Source: Flavobacterium tistrianum (GTDB taxonomy: Bacteria > Bacteroidota > Bacteroidia > Flavobacteriales > Flavobacteriaceae). Taken from it: 64,000 bases of DNA. The DNA is taken from assembly GCF_003254545.1 (NCBI RefSeq), contig NZ_QJRH01000073.1, forward strand, positions 248,001 through 312,000, in the 5' to 3' direction. Shown here in pieces: positions 28,701 to 37,900 of the stretch; positions within the stretch are counted from its first letter, which is position 1, and the number at the start of each line of letters is the position of its first letter. Made by a program: the position numbers and the translations under genes. The notes below the pieces were generated by a model, which was not told the DNA's origin, searched no databases, and saw only the letters and a list, made by a program, of their open reading frames with translations.

Positions 28701-29225
28701 TCACTTGTAACAATTTATAGTTTAAAAGAAACTTCTGTTATAAACAAATTCAACAAAGACACTATCAACTTTATTGCAGAAACTGAAAACAGACTGGTCG
28801 AAGTTCAAAAAAATCTAGAAAGCTACATTGCTGGCAAGTCAAATGCTATGCTGAATGAATTATTTAAACAAGAATATTTCAATTTTATATCGACAGTTGT
28901 GGCCTCTGCGATCAGACAGCAAAATCCAAATCAGATTGCTGCGGTCCAAACCCTTATATCGATAAACACTTCTTTGTTTTATACGATTTTGAGATGCCAA
29001 GATCCGGAAACACTGAAAGCATCAGAAAAACAGATTATCCCAACAGAACTACTTTTCAATAATTTATTTAAAAGTTTCGTCGAAATAAAATTCAACACCG
29101 ATCAAGATGGATCATTGAAAGAGTTTTTGACAAGCATGCAAAAGATATTTCTAAAAATCGATTTTATAATATCCGCATTAAACATACAACTAGAAGCCCT
29201 TACAGCTAGTGCAAAACTTAAATAA
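25800..29225 (+). CDS. Large PKD-domain protein in the tail-fibre position of the eCIS
   Basis: This 1141-residue protein opens with TQYRRFTKNQVLTEGNLNEV and a SGVGIVCGLYP motif, an N-terminal domain that may bind the baseplate. The middle is of unknown fold (with a CNDCLE Cys pair). Near 700-800 there is a PKD-like Ig domain with WDFGD at 732-736, and a second Ig-like segment near 870-950. The C-terminal ~150 residues look helical. Its position, between baseplate and tape-measure genes, is that of Afp13 fibres. Receptor binding is therefore suggested, but there is no phage-fibre repeat sequence to prove it. Confidence 0.8.
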   Translation: MSAKLSTITTQYRRFTKNQVLTEGNLNEVVDFFDDQDRLSRVYLSGVGIVCGLYPTYNDAQKTISITQGSGITTDGDLFKLYQADVLGNKKIDFDSKTYTHCKVYDNKKANYKPFFYGGANQQLPLFELLTEDQQKKEKDLNFALAQFKANTSFELKDAVILLYLESYEKESDLCVSLSCDNQGLEIVGNYKVLIVSKDVAKKIMNYDSMIGKINYVNLYHTLPDLKSNRIVLKKEDFIHLEALKQTFTKGIFKNNIVKKLQEGYNKLLTGLNMPIVSDVIQKNITELFNFDGDPILPSDFQYRYDLLNDLVDTYNETRALLLNLEDSYCYPDINAFPKHLMLGELFKSEPCFLFRHAFYKSPLLTSESLTPCNDCLEDIPKDSEEEIKICYGENTARQRMYSLILRTAELLENYNTSYDFIKITPSLQLGKLGKKAIPFYNNVNDSLIKDWDFDKTILGLEKNNVSYHDDLLNTKKPLEIHLDSDFYRIEGHQGRNYKEALKVIQQIRLDNGLGFNIMILSVNANELDKTIQKFTEYYLNKNHGYEHKAGVIPGGTFIMIYLEEKVPYYYYYNTRKPSLTGDFEKFTEGIPILNPIVADFSLPYLCCDENNIGLTLPVDKICFDSKTLPLPFKVSPSGGFVKANVRPDQNGGITVNEYGALVFDPNLVSKELIGQPITFTVNNFDTDCKITIFEKPKFDFAAVPSKSPGADETEITFTITGENIEGNKFTWDFGDKTDWVTDDKTEITHIYKYNSESQKKFTFDVTLYADNGNCDFKVTHPVSFEIPDPKVLVDGKLVNKISFCRNDKPVELTLEPNVKGAQILGEGVQVTFGEKFMFVPDAVSKDVQTLTIFIDDKPSNLTITLLDLPTASFSYNVDATTGILTLNNNSINAVTYTWEINKEVVKTDKKESITRPISLYNESSISVSLIAEGKCGSVTDGPRSIEIRKPVEVNPCLDNAGLFINNSLVTIYSLKETSVINKFNKDTINFIAETENRLVEVQKNLESYIAGKSNAMLNELFKQEYFNFISTVVASAIRQQNPNQIAAVQTLISINTSLFYTILRCQDPETLKASEKQIIPTELLFNNLFKSFVEIKFNTDQDGSLKEFLTSMQKIFLKIDFIISALNIQLEALTASAKLK

Positions 29226-31062
29226 ACATATCATCAGTAAAGTTTTCCTTGAGATAAATACCAATTCTAAAGAGAAAGGATATTATCTCAAGGACAATAT
29301 TGATGCGTTTTTGCAAAAAGAAGTATTCACGCTTTTAGAAAATTATTTTAACGAAGTCGATTCAAAAAATCCTTCATGCAGCATACAATTAGACAAACTC
29401 AACCTTGACATTACTATAAATCAAAATTTAGATTTCGAAAATTTCAAAGAGCAAATCCTAAAAAGAATCACTCAAGAAGTTGAAGAAGTTTTTGAAAGAG
29501 AAGAAAAAAACATTGAAGGGTATAAACTCATTAAACCGCAAGAAAAAGAAATAGAAAGCTTTTTTCATTTTCTAGAAACTGGCACAAATGTTTGGTGGGC
29601 AACTTTAGATAATGACTTTAAAGCATTTGAAGACAAAACGTTTAGCGAAATCTTAAACAATGAAAGCTTTTCTTTTAAATGGAAAAATGCATTCCAAAAA
29701 CCAATTGTGAGAACACGATTTATAAAGCAATTTAGCGACACCCAAATCATAAACGTCATTAAAAAAGGGATATTCCTCAAAAAAAACAGCGCCGATAGCA
29801 GAGCAAAAATAACCTGCATTGAATCAATACAAAAACATATTGAAACCAATTTTGTCAAAAATCAACTGATTCCAAATCAAAGATTCTTGATGTGGGAAAT
29901 AGTTCTTTTAAGCCTTTTGGAGATAAACAGCACGAATAATTCAATTGTCAAACAAAAGCTTTTCAGATTGATTTTAAGCGTATTTGAATTCCATAAAAAA
30001 AACATCTTTCTAAAACACAAAGAGCTTTTTATAAAAGAAATTGAAAATCAGATCAAAAACCAAAACGAACTGGAATTACTGGCAAATTTTGATGCTATTG
30101 TTTCGATTATCGAAAAAAAACTAAACCAAGTTATTTTAAAAGGAAAAGAAACAAATTTAAATACTGCCTCAAATGATCAAGTTACTATAAAAACTGAGAC
30201 AGAGTTAAAAAATGCAAGAGAAGCAGAAATTCAAGCAAAAATTGAAAATGAGGCGAAAGTTGAAAGTGAGACAGAAACGAAAAATGCAAAGAAAACAGAA
30301 AATCTGACAGAAGCAGAAAACGACGCAAAAACAGAATCAGAGAAAAATCAGGAAAACAATGAAAATCTAGCGCAAGATCAGAGTTCTATTTTGTTTAAAA
30401 GCAAAGATACTACTATTATCGATGGTAATAAAAGTAGCGAGAGCCTGTCAAATAAATCAAAAGAAGAAACTCCTGACACTCACGAAAGAGCAATTGATAA
30501 AAAGGATCCTTCTTTGGAGAAAGAAAAAGTCAAAAACGAAGACCGATTTGATGAGAATGACATTATTAGCGAATCATATGTTGACAATGCAGGTCTAGTA
30601 TTAATTCATCCCTTTCTAAAATCTCTTTTTGAAAATTGCAAACTGCTCAATAAAGACAATACTATAAATGATCCTGAAGTTGCCGCACATCTCTTGCATT
30701 ATGCAGCAACAGGAAAAGAACAGGATTATGAAAATGCTATGGTCTTCGAAAAGTTTTTATGCAATATTCCGATAGCCGAACCTATTGAAAGAAACATTGT
30801 TCTCTCTGAAGAAATGAAAAAAGAAGCCTTCACAATGCTGCAAGCTGTTTTAAGCAATTGGGATATCATGAAAAAATCATCGGCAGAATTGCTTCAAAAC
30901 GAATTCTTGCAACGCCCGGGGAAATTAGATATTAATGGTGACGAAAGTCCTGTAATCACCATGGAGCGAAAAACACAAGATATTTTGCTAGACAAATTAA
31001 ACTGGAATTTGAGCATCATCAAATTAGCTTGGAAAAAACGAATCATATATGTTAACTGGTAA
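29209..31062 (+). CDS. Contractile injection system tape-measure protein (CIS_TMP), Afp14-like
   Basis: This 617-residue protein begins at a GTG (29209) that overlaps the upstream gene by 17 bases; the sequence MQNLNKHIISKVFLEI fits the family start. The C-terminal CIS_TMP signature is clear: GLVLIHPFLKSLFE, AAHLLHYAATGKEQDYEN, and LLQNEFLQRPGKLD. A low-complexity Glu/Lys/Thr/Asn-rich linker at about 315-440 with coiled-coil character lies between. Family members set or scaffold tube length in Afp-like particles. Overlap and weak start suggest translation by re-initiation. Confidence 0.88.
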   Translation: MQNLNKHIISKVFLEINTNSKEKGYYLKDNIDAFLQKEVFTLLENYFNEVDSKNPSCSIQLDKLNLDITINQNLDFENFKEQILKRITQEVEEVFEREEKNIEGYKLIKPQEKEIESFFHFLETGTNVWWATLDNDFKAFEDKTFSEILNNESFSFKWKNAFQKPIVRTRFIKQFSDTQIINVIKKGIFLKKNSADSRAKITCIESIQKHIETNFVKNQLIPNQRFLMWEIVLLSLLEINSTNNSIVKQKLFRLILSVFEFHKKNIFLKHKELFIKEIENQIKNQNELELLANFDAIVSIIEKKLNQVILKGKETNLNTASNDQVTIKTETELKNAREAEIQAKIENEAKVESETETKNAKKTENLTEAENDAKTESEKNQENNENLAQDQSSILFKSKDTTIIDGNKSSESLSNKSKEETPDTHERAIDKKDPSLEKEKVKNEDRFDENDIISESYVDNAGLVLIHPFLKSLFENCKLLNKDNTINDPEVAAHLLHYAATGKEQDYENAMVFEKFLCNIPIAEPIERNIVLSEEMKKEAFTMLQAVLSNWDIMKKSSAELLQNEFLQRPGKLDINGDESPVITMERKTQDILLDKLNWNLSIIKLAWKKRIIYVNW

Positions 31063-31073
31063 ATATTAGAAAT

Positions 31074-31652
31074 ATGAATATTGATAACACCTCTTTTTTA
31101 GAATACGACAAAAAAAATATTCGCAGCCTTCAGCAAATGGCTTTAGAGTTTTTATTCAATAATGTAAATCTTTCTAAAGTAGTCTTTTGCGGAGGTGTTG
31201 CAGACTATCTCAATCTTCGCGAGTATTATGATATTGCCATTAATGACATAGATCTGATTTTTGAAAACGAACTGGATTTACAGCCCATGATCAGCAAATT
31301 AGAAACCAAAAGATATCTCTCTAAATATTATAAAACAAAAAATGGAGAAGCGCTGGTTCATATTTTCAGAGTTGGAGAAAATTCAATTAATATAGACAGC
31401 TTTCAAAGAGATTTTTCTAATTCAACCTATATACAATCGCCTTTGTTAGGAAAAATGGTCTGGCATACTTCATTTGATGAAAGCAAAAAAAATCATAACA
31501 CAGAAATACATCTCAATACATCAGAAGTTAAAGGTGTCGATTATCAGTGGAAACGATTGTATAAGCACAGCCGAAAAGCTTCTTTGTACAACAATGTAAC
31601 TTTTCTGGAAGAGAAAAACTTAATTCATACGATCAAAAAAAATATTTTATGA
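31074..31652 (+). CDS. Nucleotidyltransferase-fold protein inside the eCIS locus
   Basis: This 192-residue protein has the minimal nucleotidyltransferase pattern: GG at 40-41 in FCGGVADYLN, then D58-I-D60 in INDIDLIF, and a later acidic residue region with NINIDSFQRD. Such folds transfer nucleotides to proteins, RNA or antibiotics, or act as MNT/AbiEii-like toxins. It is not a usual eCIS structural gene. It lies 11 bases after the tape-measure gene and overlaps the first DUF6734 gene by 4 bases, so it probably works with it. Its target is unknown; effector or modification enzyme are both possible. Confidence 0.72.
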   Translation: MNIDNTSFLEYDKKNIRSLQQMALEFLFNNVNLSKVVFCGGVADYLNLREYYDIAINDIDLIFENELDLQPMISKLETKRYLSKYYKTKNGEALVHIFRVGENSINIDSFQRDFSNSTYIQSPLLGKMVWHTSFDESKKNHNTEIHLNTSEVKGVDYQWKRLYKHSRKASLYNNVTFLEEKNLIHTIKKNIL

Positions 31653-32476
31653 AGGAAGAGCCTAGAATAATTTACAGCTTAGATGCATTTCCTATCAGTA
31701 ATAATCGATGGAATGAAGGCAATAAATTTAAAGAAACGATTTATTCTACTGCTCTAAGCATACTATACAGCCATTTGTGGTATAAGGACATTGAACTTTA
31801 TGCTGACGAAACGGCGTATAAGTTTCTGTATATGCTTCCTTGCAGAGTGACTAAAATTAGCAGCAATAAAGATGCTGTTATTTGGATGAAATCGAAGATT
31901 GATGTTATGGAAAAACAAACTAAACCTTTTATTCATCTTGATAATGATGCCTTTATAAAGAAAAAAATAAATTTTGATTTTGATAAAGTGATTGTTGAAC
32001 AGAATGATTACGAACTGTACGGTATGTATCAATATCGCTTGGATTTCTTTAATAAATATACTCAGGATTTAGATTATTGGAAACCAGATTTAGGATATGC
32101 ATTCAATTGTGGTGTATTAGGTTTTAGAGACTTAGAACTTCGGGATCAGTTTTTAAAAGCCTATTATGCTTTAGAAGAAATTTTTATAAAAAATAATAAT
32201 CCAGGAATAACAAGAATAGAACCTTGCATTGTTTTGGAGCAATATAATCTGGCTGCATTATTACATCATAAAAATATCAAACCGACATTATTGCTCTGGA
32301 AAAAAAACTTGTTCGAAAACAGCCAACTGGCAGATAGAATTGGTTATACGCACATTGCTGGTCAAAAAAAATACAGGATTGACATTGTTCAGGAAATAGA
32401 AAATAGGCTTTCTAAACTCTTTCCGCATTGGTACAAAGAAGTAAAGAATGCTTTAGAGAAAGAAGGCATAGCATAA
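31649..32476 (+). CDS. DUF6734-type, glycosyltransferase-like protein (copy 1)
   Basis: This 275-residue protein begins with RIIYSLDAFPISNNRWN. It contains a DxD motif, D98-N-D100 in the context FIHLDNDAFIKK, as in GT-A glycosyltransferases that bind metal and a sugar nucleotide. A downstream NCGVLGFRD loop is also GT-A-like. No signal peptide is present. It has a close paralogue immediately downstream. Assignment to DUF6734 is from sequence memory; enzymatic activity is inference. It could decorate fibres or act as an injected effector. Confidence 0.7.
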   Translation: MKEEPRIIYSLDAFPISNNRWNEGNKFKETIYSTALSILYSHLWYKDIELYADETAYKFLYMLPCRVTKISSNKDAVIWMKSKIDVMEKQTKPFIHLDNDAFIKKKINFDFDKVIVEQNDYELYGMYQYRLDFFNKYTQDLDYWKPDLGYAFNCGVLGFRDLELRDQFLKAYYALEEIFIKNNNPGITRIEPCIVLEQYNLAALLHHKNIKPTLLLWKKNLFENSQLADRIGYTHIAGQKKYRIDIVQEIENRLSKLFPHWYKEVKNALEKEGIA

Positions 32477-32487
32477 AATAAAACGAT

Positions 32488-33348
32488 ATGAAACAACGAC
32501 ACAAGATGATTTACAGCCTTGATGTGCTTCCTATAATACATAACAGATGGAATATGGGAGATAAACTTAGAGAAACTGTCTACATGACTGCTCTAAGTGT
32601 ATTATATAGCCATCTGTGGTATGACGAGATTGAGCTTTATGTAGATGAAATAGGCTATAAATTCCTGTATATGCTTCCTTGTGCCGTTACCAAAGTGCAA
32701 AACGAAAACAGAATTGAGCTTTGGATGAAATCGAAAATTAAGGCTATGGAACTGCAAACCACACCGTTTGTTCACATAGACACCGACATATTTATTAAGA
32801 AAAAAATTGAATTTAGTTTCGATGATGTTATTGTAGAGCGCAAAGAAGATACTTATGAAATCCATTATAAGAAACAGGTAGAGTTTTTTAATAGATACAC
32901 TAAAAATCTTCCTTATTTGCATAACAATCTGGGCTATTCTTATAACTGCGGCATATTTGGTTTTAACGATCTCAAGCTCCGCGATGAATTTATAAAAAGC
33001 TACTATGACTTGGAGAAAATATATATAGAAAACCACGAAAGCTTTACTGAATTAAAACAAGAAGGTTATGAAACCTGCATTTTAATTGAACAATATACCC
33101 TTGCATCTCTATTGAATTATAAAAACAATAATCCGACAATGCTTTTGAAAGGTGACAATCTAACCGAACAAGGAAAACATGCCGATACTATTGGGTATTC
33201 TCATTTTTTTGGAATGAAAAAATATGACAAATATGTTGTTGATGAAATTGAACTTCGTCTCTCTAAAATATTTCCGTACTGGTATAAGCAAATAAAAAAT
33301 GCATTAGAGAAAGAAGGTGTTATTGCGAATAATCTGCAGTTTGTTTAG
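32488..33348 (+). CDS. DUF6734-type, glycosyltransferase-like protein (copy 2)
   Basis: This 286-residue paralogue follows copy 1 after 11 bases. It shares the start (IYSLDVLPIIHNRWN), the DxD at the same residue numbers (D98-T-D100 in HIDTDIFIKK), the NCGIFGFNDL loop, and the end (LSKIFPYWYKQIKNALEKEG). The two have diverged substantially, more than a very recent duplication would show, which suggests that both are kept by selection. Copy 2 has an extra loop near YETCILIEQYTLASLL. The likely role is the same class of reaction on a different acceptor. Confidence 0.7.
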   Translation: MKQRHKMIYSLDVLPIIHNRWNMGDKLRETVYMTALSVLYSHLWYDEIELYVDEIGYKFLYMLPCAVTKVQNENRIELWMKSKIKAMELQTTPFVHIDTDIFIKKKIEFSFDDVIVERKEDTYEIHYKKQVEFFNRYTKNLPYLHNNLGYSYNCGIFGFNDLKLRDEFIKSYYDLEKIYIENHESFTELKQEGYETCILIEQYTLASLLNYKNNNPTMLLKGDNLTEQGKHADTIGYSHFFGMKKYDKYVVDEIELRLSKIFPYWYKQIKNALEKEGVIANNLQFV

Positions 33349-33387
33349 TGAAACAAATTAGTATTTCAAAACGGAAAAATAACAATC

Positions 33388-34947
33388 ATGAGAGAATTTG
33401 AACAAAAGAAAATAGCCAATCACTCCTCTTCTACTTTTTTTGGGCCAAAAGTTCAAAAGAAACTAACTACGGGCGCTGTAGGAGACAAATATGAAGTAGA
33501 AGCCGACAATGTAGCTGATAAAGTAGTGAACAAACGTAAAACTGGAGGTTTACTGCAATCGAGAAGTGAAGAAGCTGTACAGCAAAAACCTATTGCGGAA
33601 AGCATATCGACAGTTCAAAAAAAGGACTTAGCACAGGAACAGCCTCTGCAAAAAAAGGGAGAAAAAGAAGAAGATAAAAAAGTCCAAAAGAAATCGGATA
33701 AGGAAGAAGACAAAAAAGTACAGAAAAAAGGCGAAAAAGAGGAAGACAAAAAAGTCCAAAAGAAATCGGATAAGGAAGAAGATAAAAAAGTTCAGAAAAA
33801 GGGAGAAAAAGAAGAAGACAAAAAGGTTCAAAAGAAATCGGATAAGGAAGAAGACAAGAAAGTACAGAAAAAATGTGCGGAATGTGAAAACGAAGAAAAA
33901 AAGGCTCAGAAAAAAGAAGAAAAATCGGTTCAAGCAAAACTAAAAGAATCGAACTCAGTTGACGAAAACGTCGAAAGTAATCTCAACAGCTCAAAAGGTG
34001 GCGGCAATACCATGGACAAAAACACAAAGCGTGAAATGGAATCGGGTTTTGGAGCCGATTTTAGCGGTGTAAACATTCACACCGACAGCAGAGCTGTTCA
34101 AATGAGCGAAGAATTGGGCGCACAAGCTTTCACACATGGCAATGATGTTTATTTCAACAAAGGAAAATACAATCCAGAATCCAAAGAAGGTAAGCATCTG
34201 CTGGCACATGAACTCACGCATACGATTCAGCAGACTGGATCCAAACAAAAATCAGGAACAATACAAAAATCATCAATAGAAAACCATTCTGAAGATCTAC
34301 ACGCAGAGAGACCTGAAAATCCACAGTTTAAAGGCAATCCTCCGTTGGAAAAAGCTAATGATAATCAGATGCTTATTTCTACTGGTCAAAAAGGACAATA
34401 TGTTTCAGAATTACAGCAAGGTCTAATGAAAGCAGGTCAAAGTTTACCAAAATTTGGAGCAGACGGCGATTTTGGAAGCGAAACACGAAATGCAGTAATC
34501 GGCTTTCAAGCAGAAAATGGTTTAAATAAAATTGACGGTATTGTGGGACCGGAAACTATAGGAGCTTTAGACAATAAACTTGTGGGACAAAAAGGTGGTG
34601 GTGATAATTGTTGCGGTGAAGCATTTCAATTACCTCAAAATAATAACGAATTTAATATTAATGATTCCGTTATGTCTTCCTCAACTTTCTGTTCAAAAGG
34701 CAATTTTAAAATAACATCTACTGCAAATTGGGTTACTCCACATAATGCAAAACATTACAATATACTCTTGACTGCCATACAAGGAGGAACAATTCATAAA
34801 ACTGGCAGAAGATATGATGTTGGCAAAACAGAGACACAATCATTTGCTGTAAAAACCAAAGATTGCATCTTCTTTAAAGTAGAAGTTCAAGTAATTAATC
34901 CTGGAGGTAGTCCAAATTTAAAAGGAAGTTTTAATGTAACCAATTAG
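33388..34947 (+). CDS. eCIS core-domain (DUF4157) protein with charged repeats and peptidoglycan-binding domain
   Basis: This 519-residue protein has a short N-terminal motif (FFGPKVQKKL, then EVEADNVADKV) shared with the next gene product. A Lys/Glu repeat region follows (residues 89-160). The DUF4157 domain (about 208-284) has the zinc motif HELTH at 274-278. A PG_binding_1-like domain is at about 335-396 (DGDFGSETRNAVIGFQ). The last ~115 residues are an unrecognised, beta-rich domain starting DNCCGEAF. DUF4157 marks proteins loaded or processed by eCIS; the C-terminal domain may be the cargo part (inference). Confidence 0.88.
   Translation: MREFEQKKIANHSSSTFFGPKVQKKLTTGAVGDKYEVEADNVADKVVNKRKTGGLLQSRSEEAVQQKPIAESISTVQKKDLAQEQPLQKKGEKEEDKKVQKKSDKEEDKKVQKKGEKEEDKKVQKKSDKEEDKKVQKKGEKEEDKKVQKKSDKEEDKKVQKKCAECENEEKKAQKKEEKSVQAKLKESNSVDENVESNLNSSKGGGNTMDKNTKREMESGFGADFSGVNIHTDSRAVQMSEELGAQAFTHGNDVYFNKGKYNPESKEGKHLLAHELTHTIQQTGSKQKSGTIQKSSIENHSEDLHAERPENPQFKGNPPLEKANDNQMLISTGQKGQYVSELQQGLMKAGQSLPKFGADGDFGSETRNAVIGFQAENGLNKIDGIVGPETIGALDNKLVGQKGGGDNCCGEAFQLPQNNNEFNINDSVMSSSTFCSKGNFKITSTANWVTPHNAKHYNILLTAIQGGTIHKTGRRYDVGKTETQSFAVKTKDCIFFKVEVQVINPGGSPNLKGSFNVTN
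33652..33867 (+). repeat. Coding tandem repeat, six 36-base units
   Basis: The frame encodes six 12-residue units, alternating KKGEKEEDKKVQ and KKSDKEEDKKVQ (residues 89-160). Equivalently, there are three 72-base units with mostly silent or no differences. The region is highly charged with a heptad-free K/E pattern and probably a solvent-exposed flexible or single-helix spacer. Nearly identical units suggest recent expansion by slippage or unequal recombination. Confidence 0.95.
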
Positions 34948-34949
34948 AG

Positions 34950-37900
34950 ATGCCGGCATTCAAGCAAATATCAAAATCAAATCCTTCACATTCCTCGTCA
35001 AATCATGACAAAGGGAAGGATTCTTTCTTTGGTATTCAGGCAAAATTGAATATAGGAAAATCTAACGATAAATTTGAAGTAGAAGCCGACAGAGTCGCAG
35101 ACCATGTGGTGGCAAATAAACAAACGCCAAAAGCAGACTCTTTCTTTTCTCCGTCGCCAGTAGTGCAAAAGAAATTGGCGCGAAATGCTCAAAAACAAGA
35201 AGAGAAAAATAAAGAAGTACAGCAAAAAACTGCTGCGCAAACCATAACACCTGTTGTACAGCTCAAAACAGATTTAATCCAAAACAAACTTGATTCTAGA
35301 GTAACGGAAAAACGAGAAGCTAATCCTGCTTTTTCTGGATCAAAATCATTAATTCAGCGTAAGCAAGAAGATAAAGTCCAGAAAAAAGAAGAAACAGTTC
35401 AAAATAAAAAAGAAGTCAAAAAACCAGAAACGGTTTCAAAAAGCACTCCATCAATCAAACCTTTAATTCAAAATAAAGGTGAAGAAGAAAATGTACAGCA
35501 GAAAAAAGAAGAAGAGAAACAAAATTCAGACGAAGAAAAACAACTGCAAAAAAGTGCCGCTGGCGATGCCAATCCTACCGATAATTCAAATATCGAGTCC
35601 AAACTAAACAGCAGTAAAGGTGGAGGTTCTCCTCTATCAGGAAAAGTAAAAACCGAAATGGAATCTGGCATTGGAGCCGATTTCAGCAATGTCCGCATAC
35701 ACAATGATTCTAATGCTGTTCAAATGAATAAGCATTTAGGTGCTCAGGCTTTTGCAACTGGAAACAATATTTATTTTAACGAAGGAAAATACAATCCAAA
35801 TTCGAAGGAAGGCAAACATTTGCTTGCGCACGAATTAACGCATACCGTACAGCAAGGAGCGGCAATTAGAAAAAAACCCGAACCTATCTCCCCTGCTCCC
35901 GAAATGGTTCAAGGTTCGTTCCTCGATTTGGTTCCCGACTGGATCATTGATGGTGCACGACACGTTCCAGGTTACACCCTATTTACTGTTATTATCGGTT
36001 ACGATCCTTTACGACAAGTTGATGTAGAGCGAACTCCAATTAATCTCGTTGAAGGCTTAATGGGGCTTATTCCGTTTGGAACTGCCATATTTGACAAGCT
36101 TCAGGAATATGGAATTTTACAGCAGGTTTTTGACTGGGTAGAAGGAAAATTAGGAGAACTGGGACTAACAATTGACAGTATTCTTGATTTGGTTGAAGAA
36201 GTTTGGGATGAGGTATCATTTCCTTTTACAGGCATAATTGATTTAGTTACAGAAAAATTCAATGAAGTTGTTAATCGAATAACTTCTTTTGTAAGCGCAA
36301 CAGTTGATCAGGTAATTACTTGGATTAAAGAAGCTTTGATTAATGTTGCTGAACCTTTATTGGCAGAAAACAAAGCTTGGTCATTAATCAAAAAAATAAT
36401 CAAGTATGATCCGTTACGCGACGAGGCAGTAAATGCAACAACGGTAGAAATATTAGAAGATTTCTTAATCCTGATAGACAAACAAACTGAGCTTGAGCAA
36501 ATGCGCGAAAAAGGCACGCTTCAAAAAACTGCTGATTGGCTTGATACTCAGGTAGGAACTTTTAATTCTTTATTAGGTGAACTTCGCGGACTTATCACCG
36601 CAGCTTGGGATGCAATTCAGCCATCCAATTTGGTCAATATTGCAGATAATCTATCTGCGCTTGCCACTCAAGCTGGAGACTTCCTGCAAAGAGTTTGGGA
36701 TTTTGCTTCGGGCGTGGCGCTAAAAGTATTAGAACTTGTTAAGGAGTCACTATTAGGATGGCTTTCCGCTCAGGCCGCTACCGTAAGAGGATATTCGCTT
36801 GTAAAAGTAATTATCGGAAAAGATCCTTTTACACAAGAAGTTGTACCTCGCACAGTTCCAAATATGATAAGAGGTTTCATGAGCCTTATGGATGGCGGAG
36901 AAGAACAATATGCACAAATGGTGGAATCTGGCGCAATAGCCAGAATTGCAGGCGAAATTGAAGCGGCAGTAGAGACGCTCAACATGACGCCACAATCTAT
37001 TATACAGCTCTTTACCGATATTTGGGATTCTATGTCTATTGATGACCTTATTCATCCAATAGATGCCTTCATGAGAATCATCGAGAAATTTGGAGAACCT
37101 ATTGGCCGATTAATTGCTTTTGTGGCAGAAATTGTTAGAATCGTTATTATGGCCATTCTCGAAATAATGAATTTCCCATTCGATCTCATCGGAAATATCA
37201 TTACAAGAGCTTTAGAAGCTATTGATGACATTAAAAAAGATCCAATTGGTTTCTTAAAAAATATACTGCGAGCGCTTAAACAAGGATTCGTACAATTCTT
37301 TGACAATATCGTTACCCATTTAATCAATGGTGTAACAGGCTGGCTAATGAGCGAGCTAAAAGATGCTAATATTCCAGTTCTAACTGATTTCTCTCTACGC
37401 GGTGTTATTACCTGGATTATGGAAGTGCTGAATATCTCCATGGAAAGAATTTGGGAAAAACTAGCCGCACATCCGCGTATTGGTCCTGCAAGAGTAGCTA
37501 GAATTCGTAGCATGATTAATACGCTCGAAGGTATCTGGACATTCATCAAAGATGTTCAAGAACGCGGTATGGCAGCCATTTGGGACAAAATACAAGAACA
37601 GCTAAGCAATTTATGGAATACCGTTCTAGATGCCGTGAAAAACTTTGTCATGGAACGTATTGTCAATAGAATTACCGCTAGACTTTTAAGCATGTTAGAC
37701 CCAACGGGAATCATGGCTGTTATAAACGGTGCTATGGCATTCTTTAATGCGATTCAAAGTTTTATAAAATACTTGCGTGAAATGCTCGAAGTGGTCAATT
37801 CGTTTGTCAATGGTGTAGCTGATTTAGCTCGAGGAAATGTTGCCACAGCTGCGGATTATCTAGAAAGAACCATGGGACAAGCTATGCCTGTTGTAATAGG

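Noticed and set aside
33590..33937. Antisense Phe/Leu-rich open frames across the charged repeat
   Set aside because: The reverse complement of Lys/Glu codons gives runs of F/L, so the apparent membrane protein is an artefact.
36753..37549. Long antisense frames in the giant DUF4157 gene
   Set aside because: They lie inside a continuous well-supported coding frame and show no domain features.
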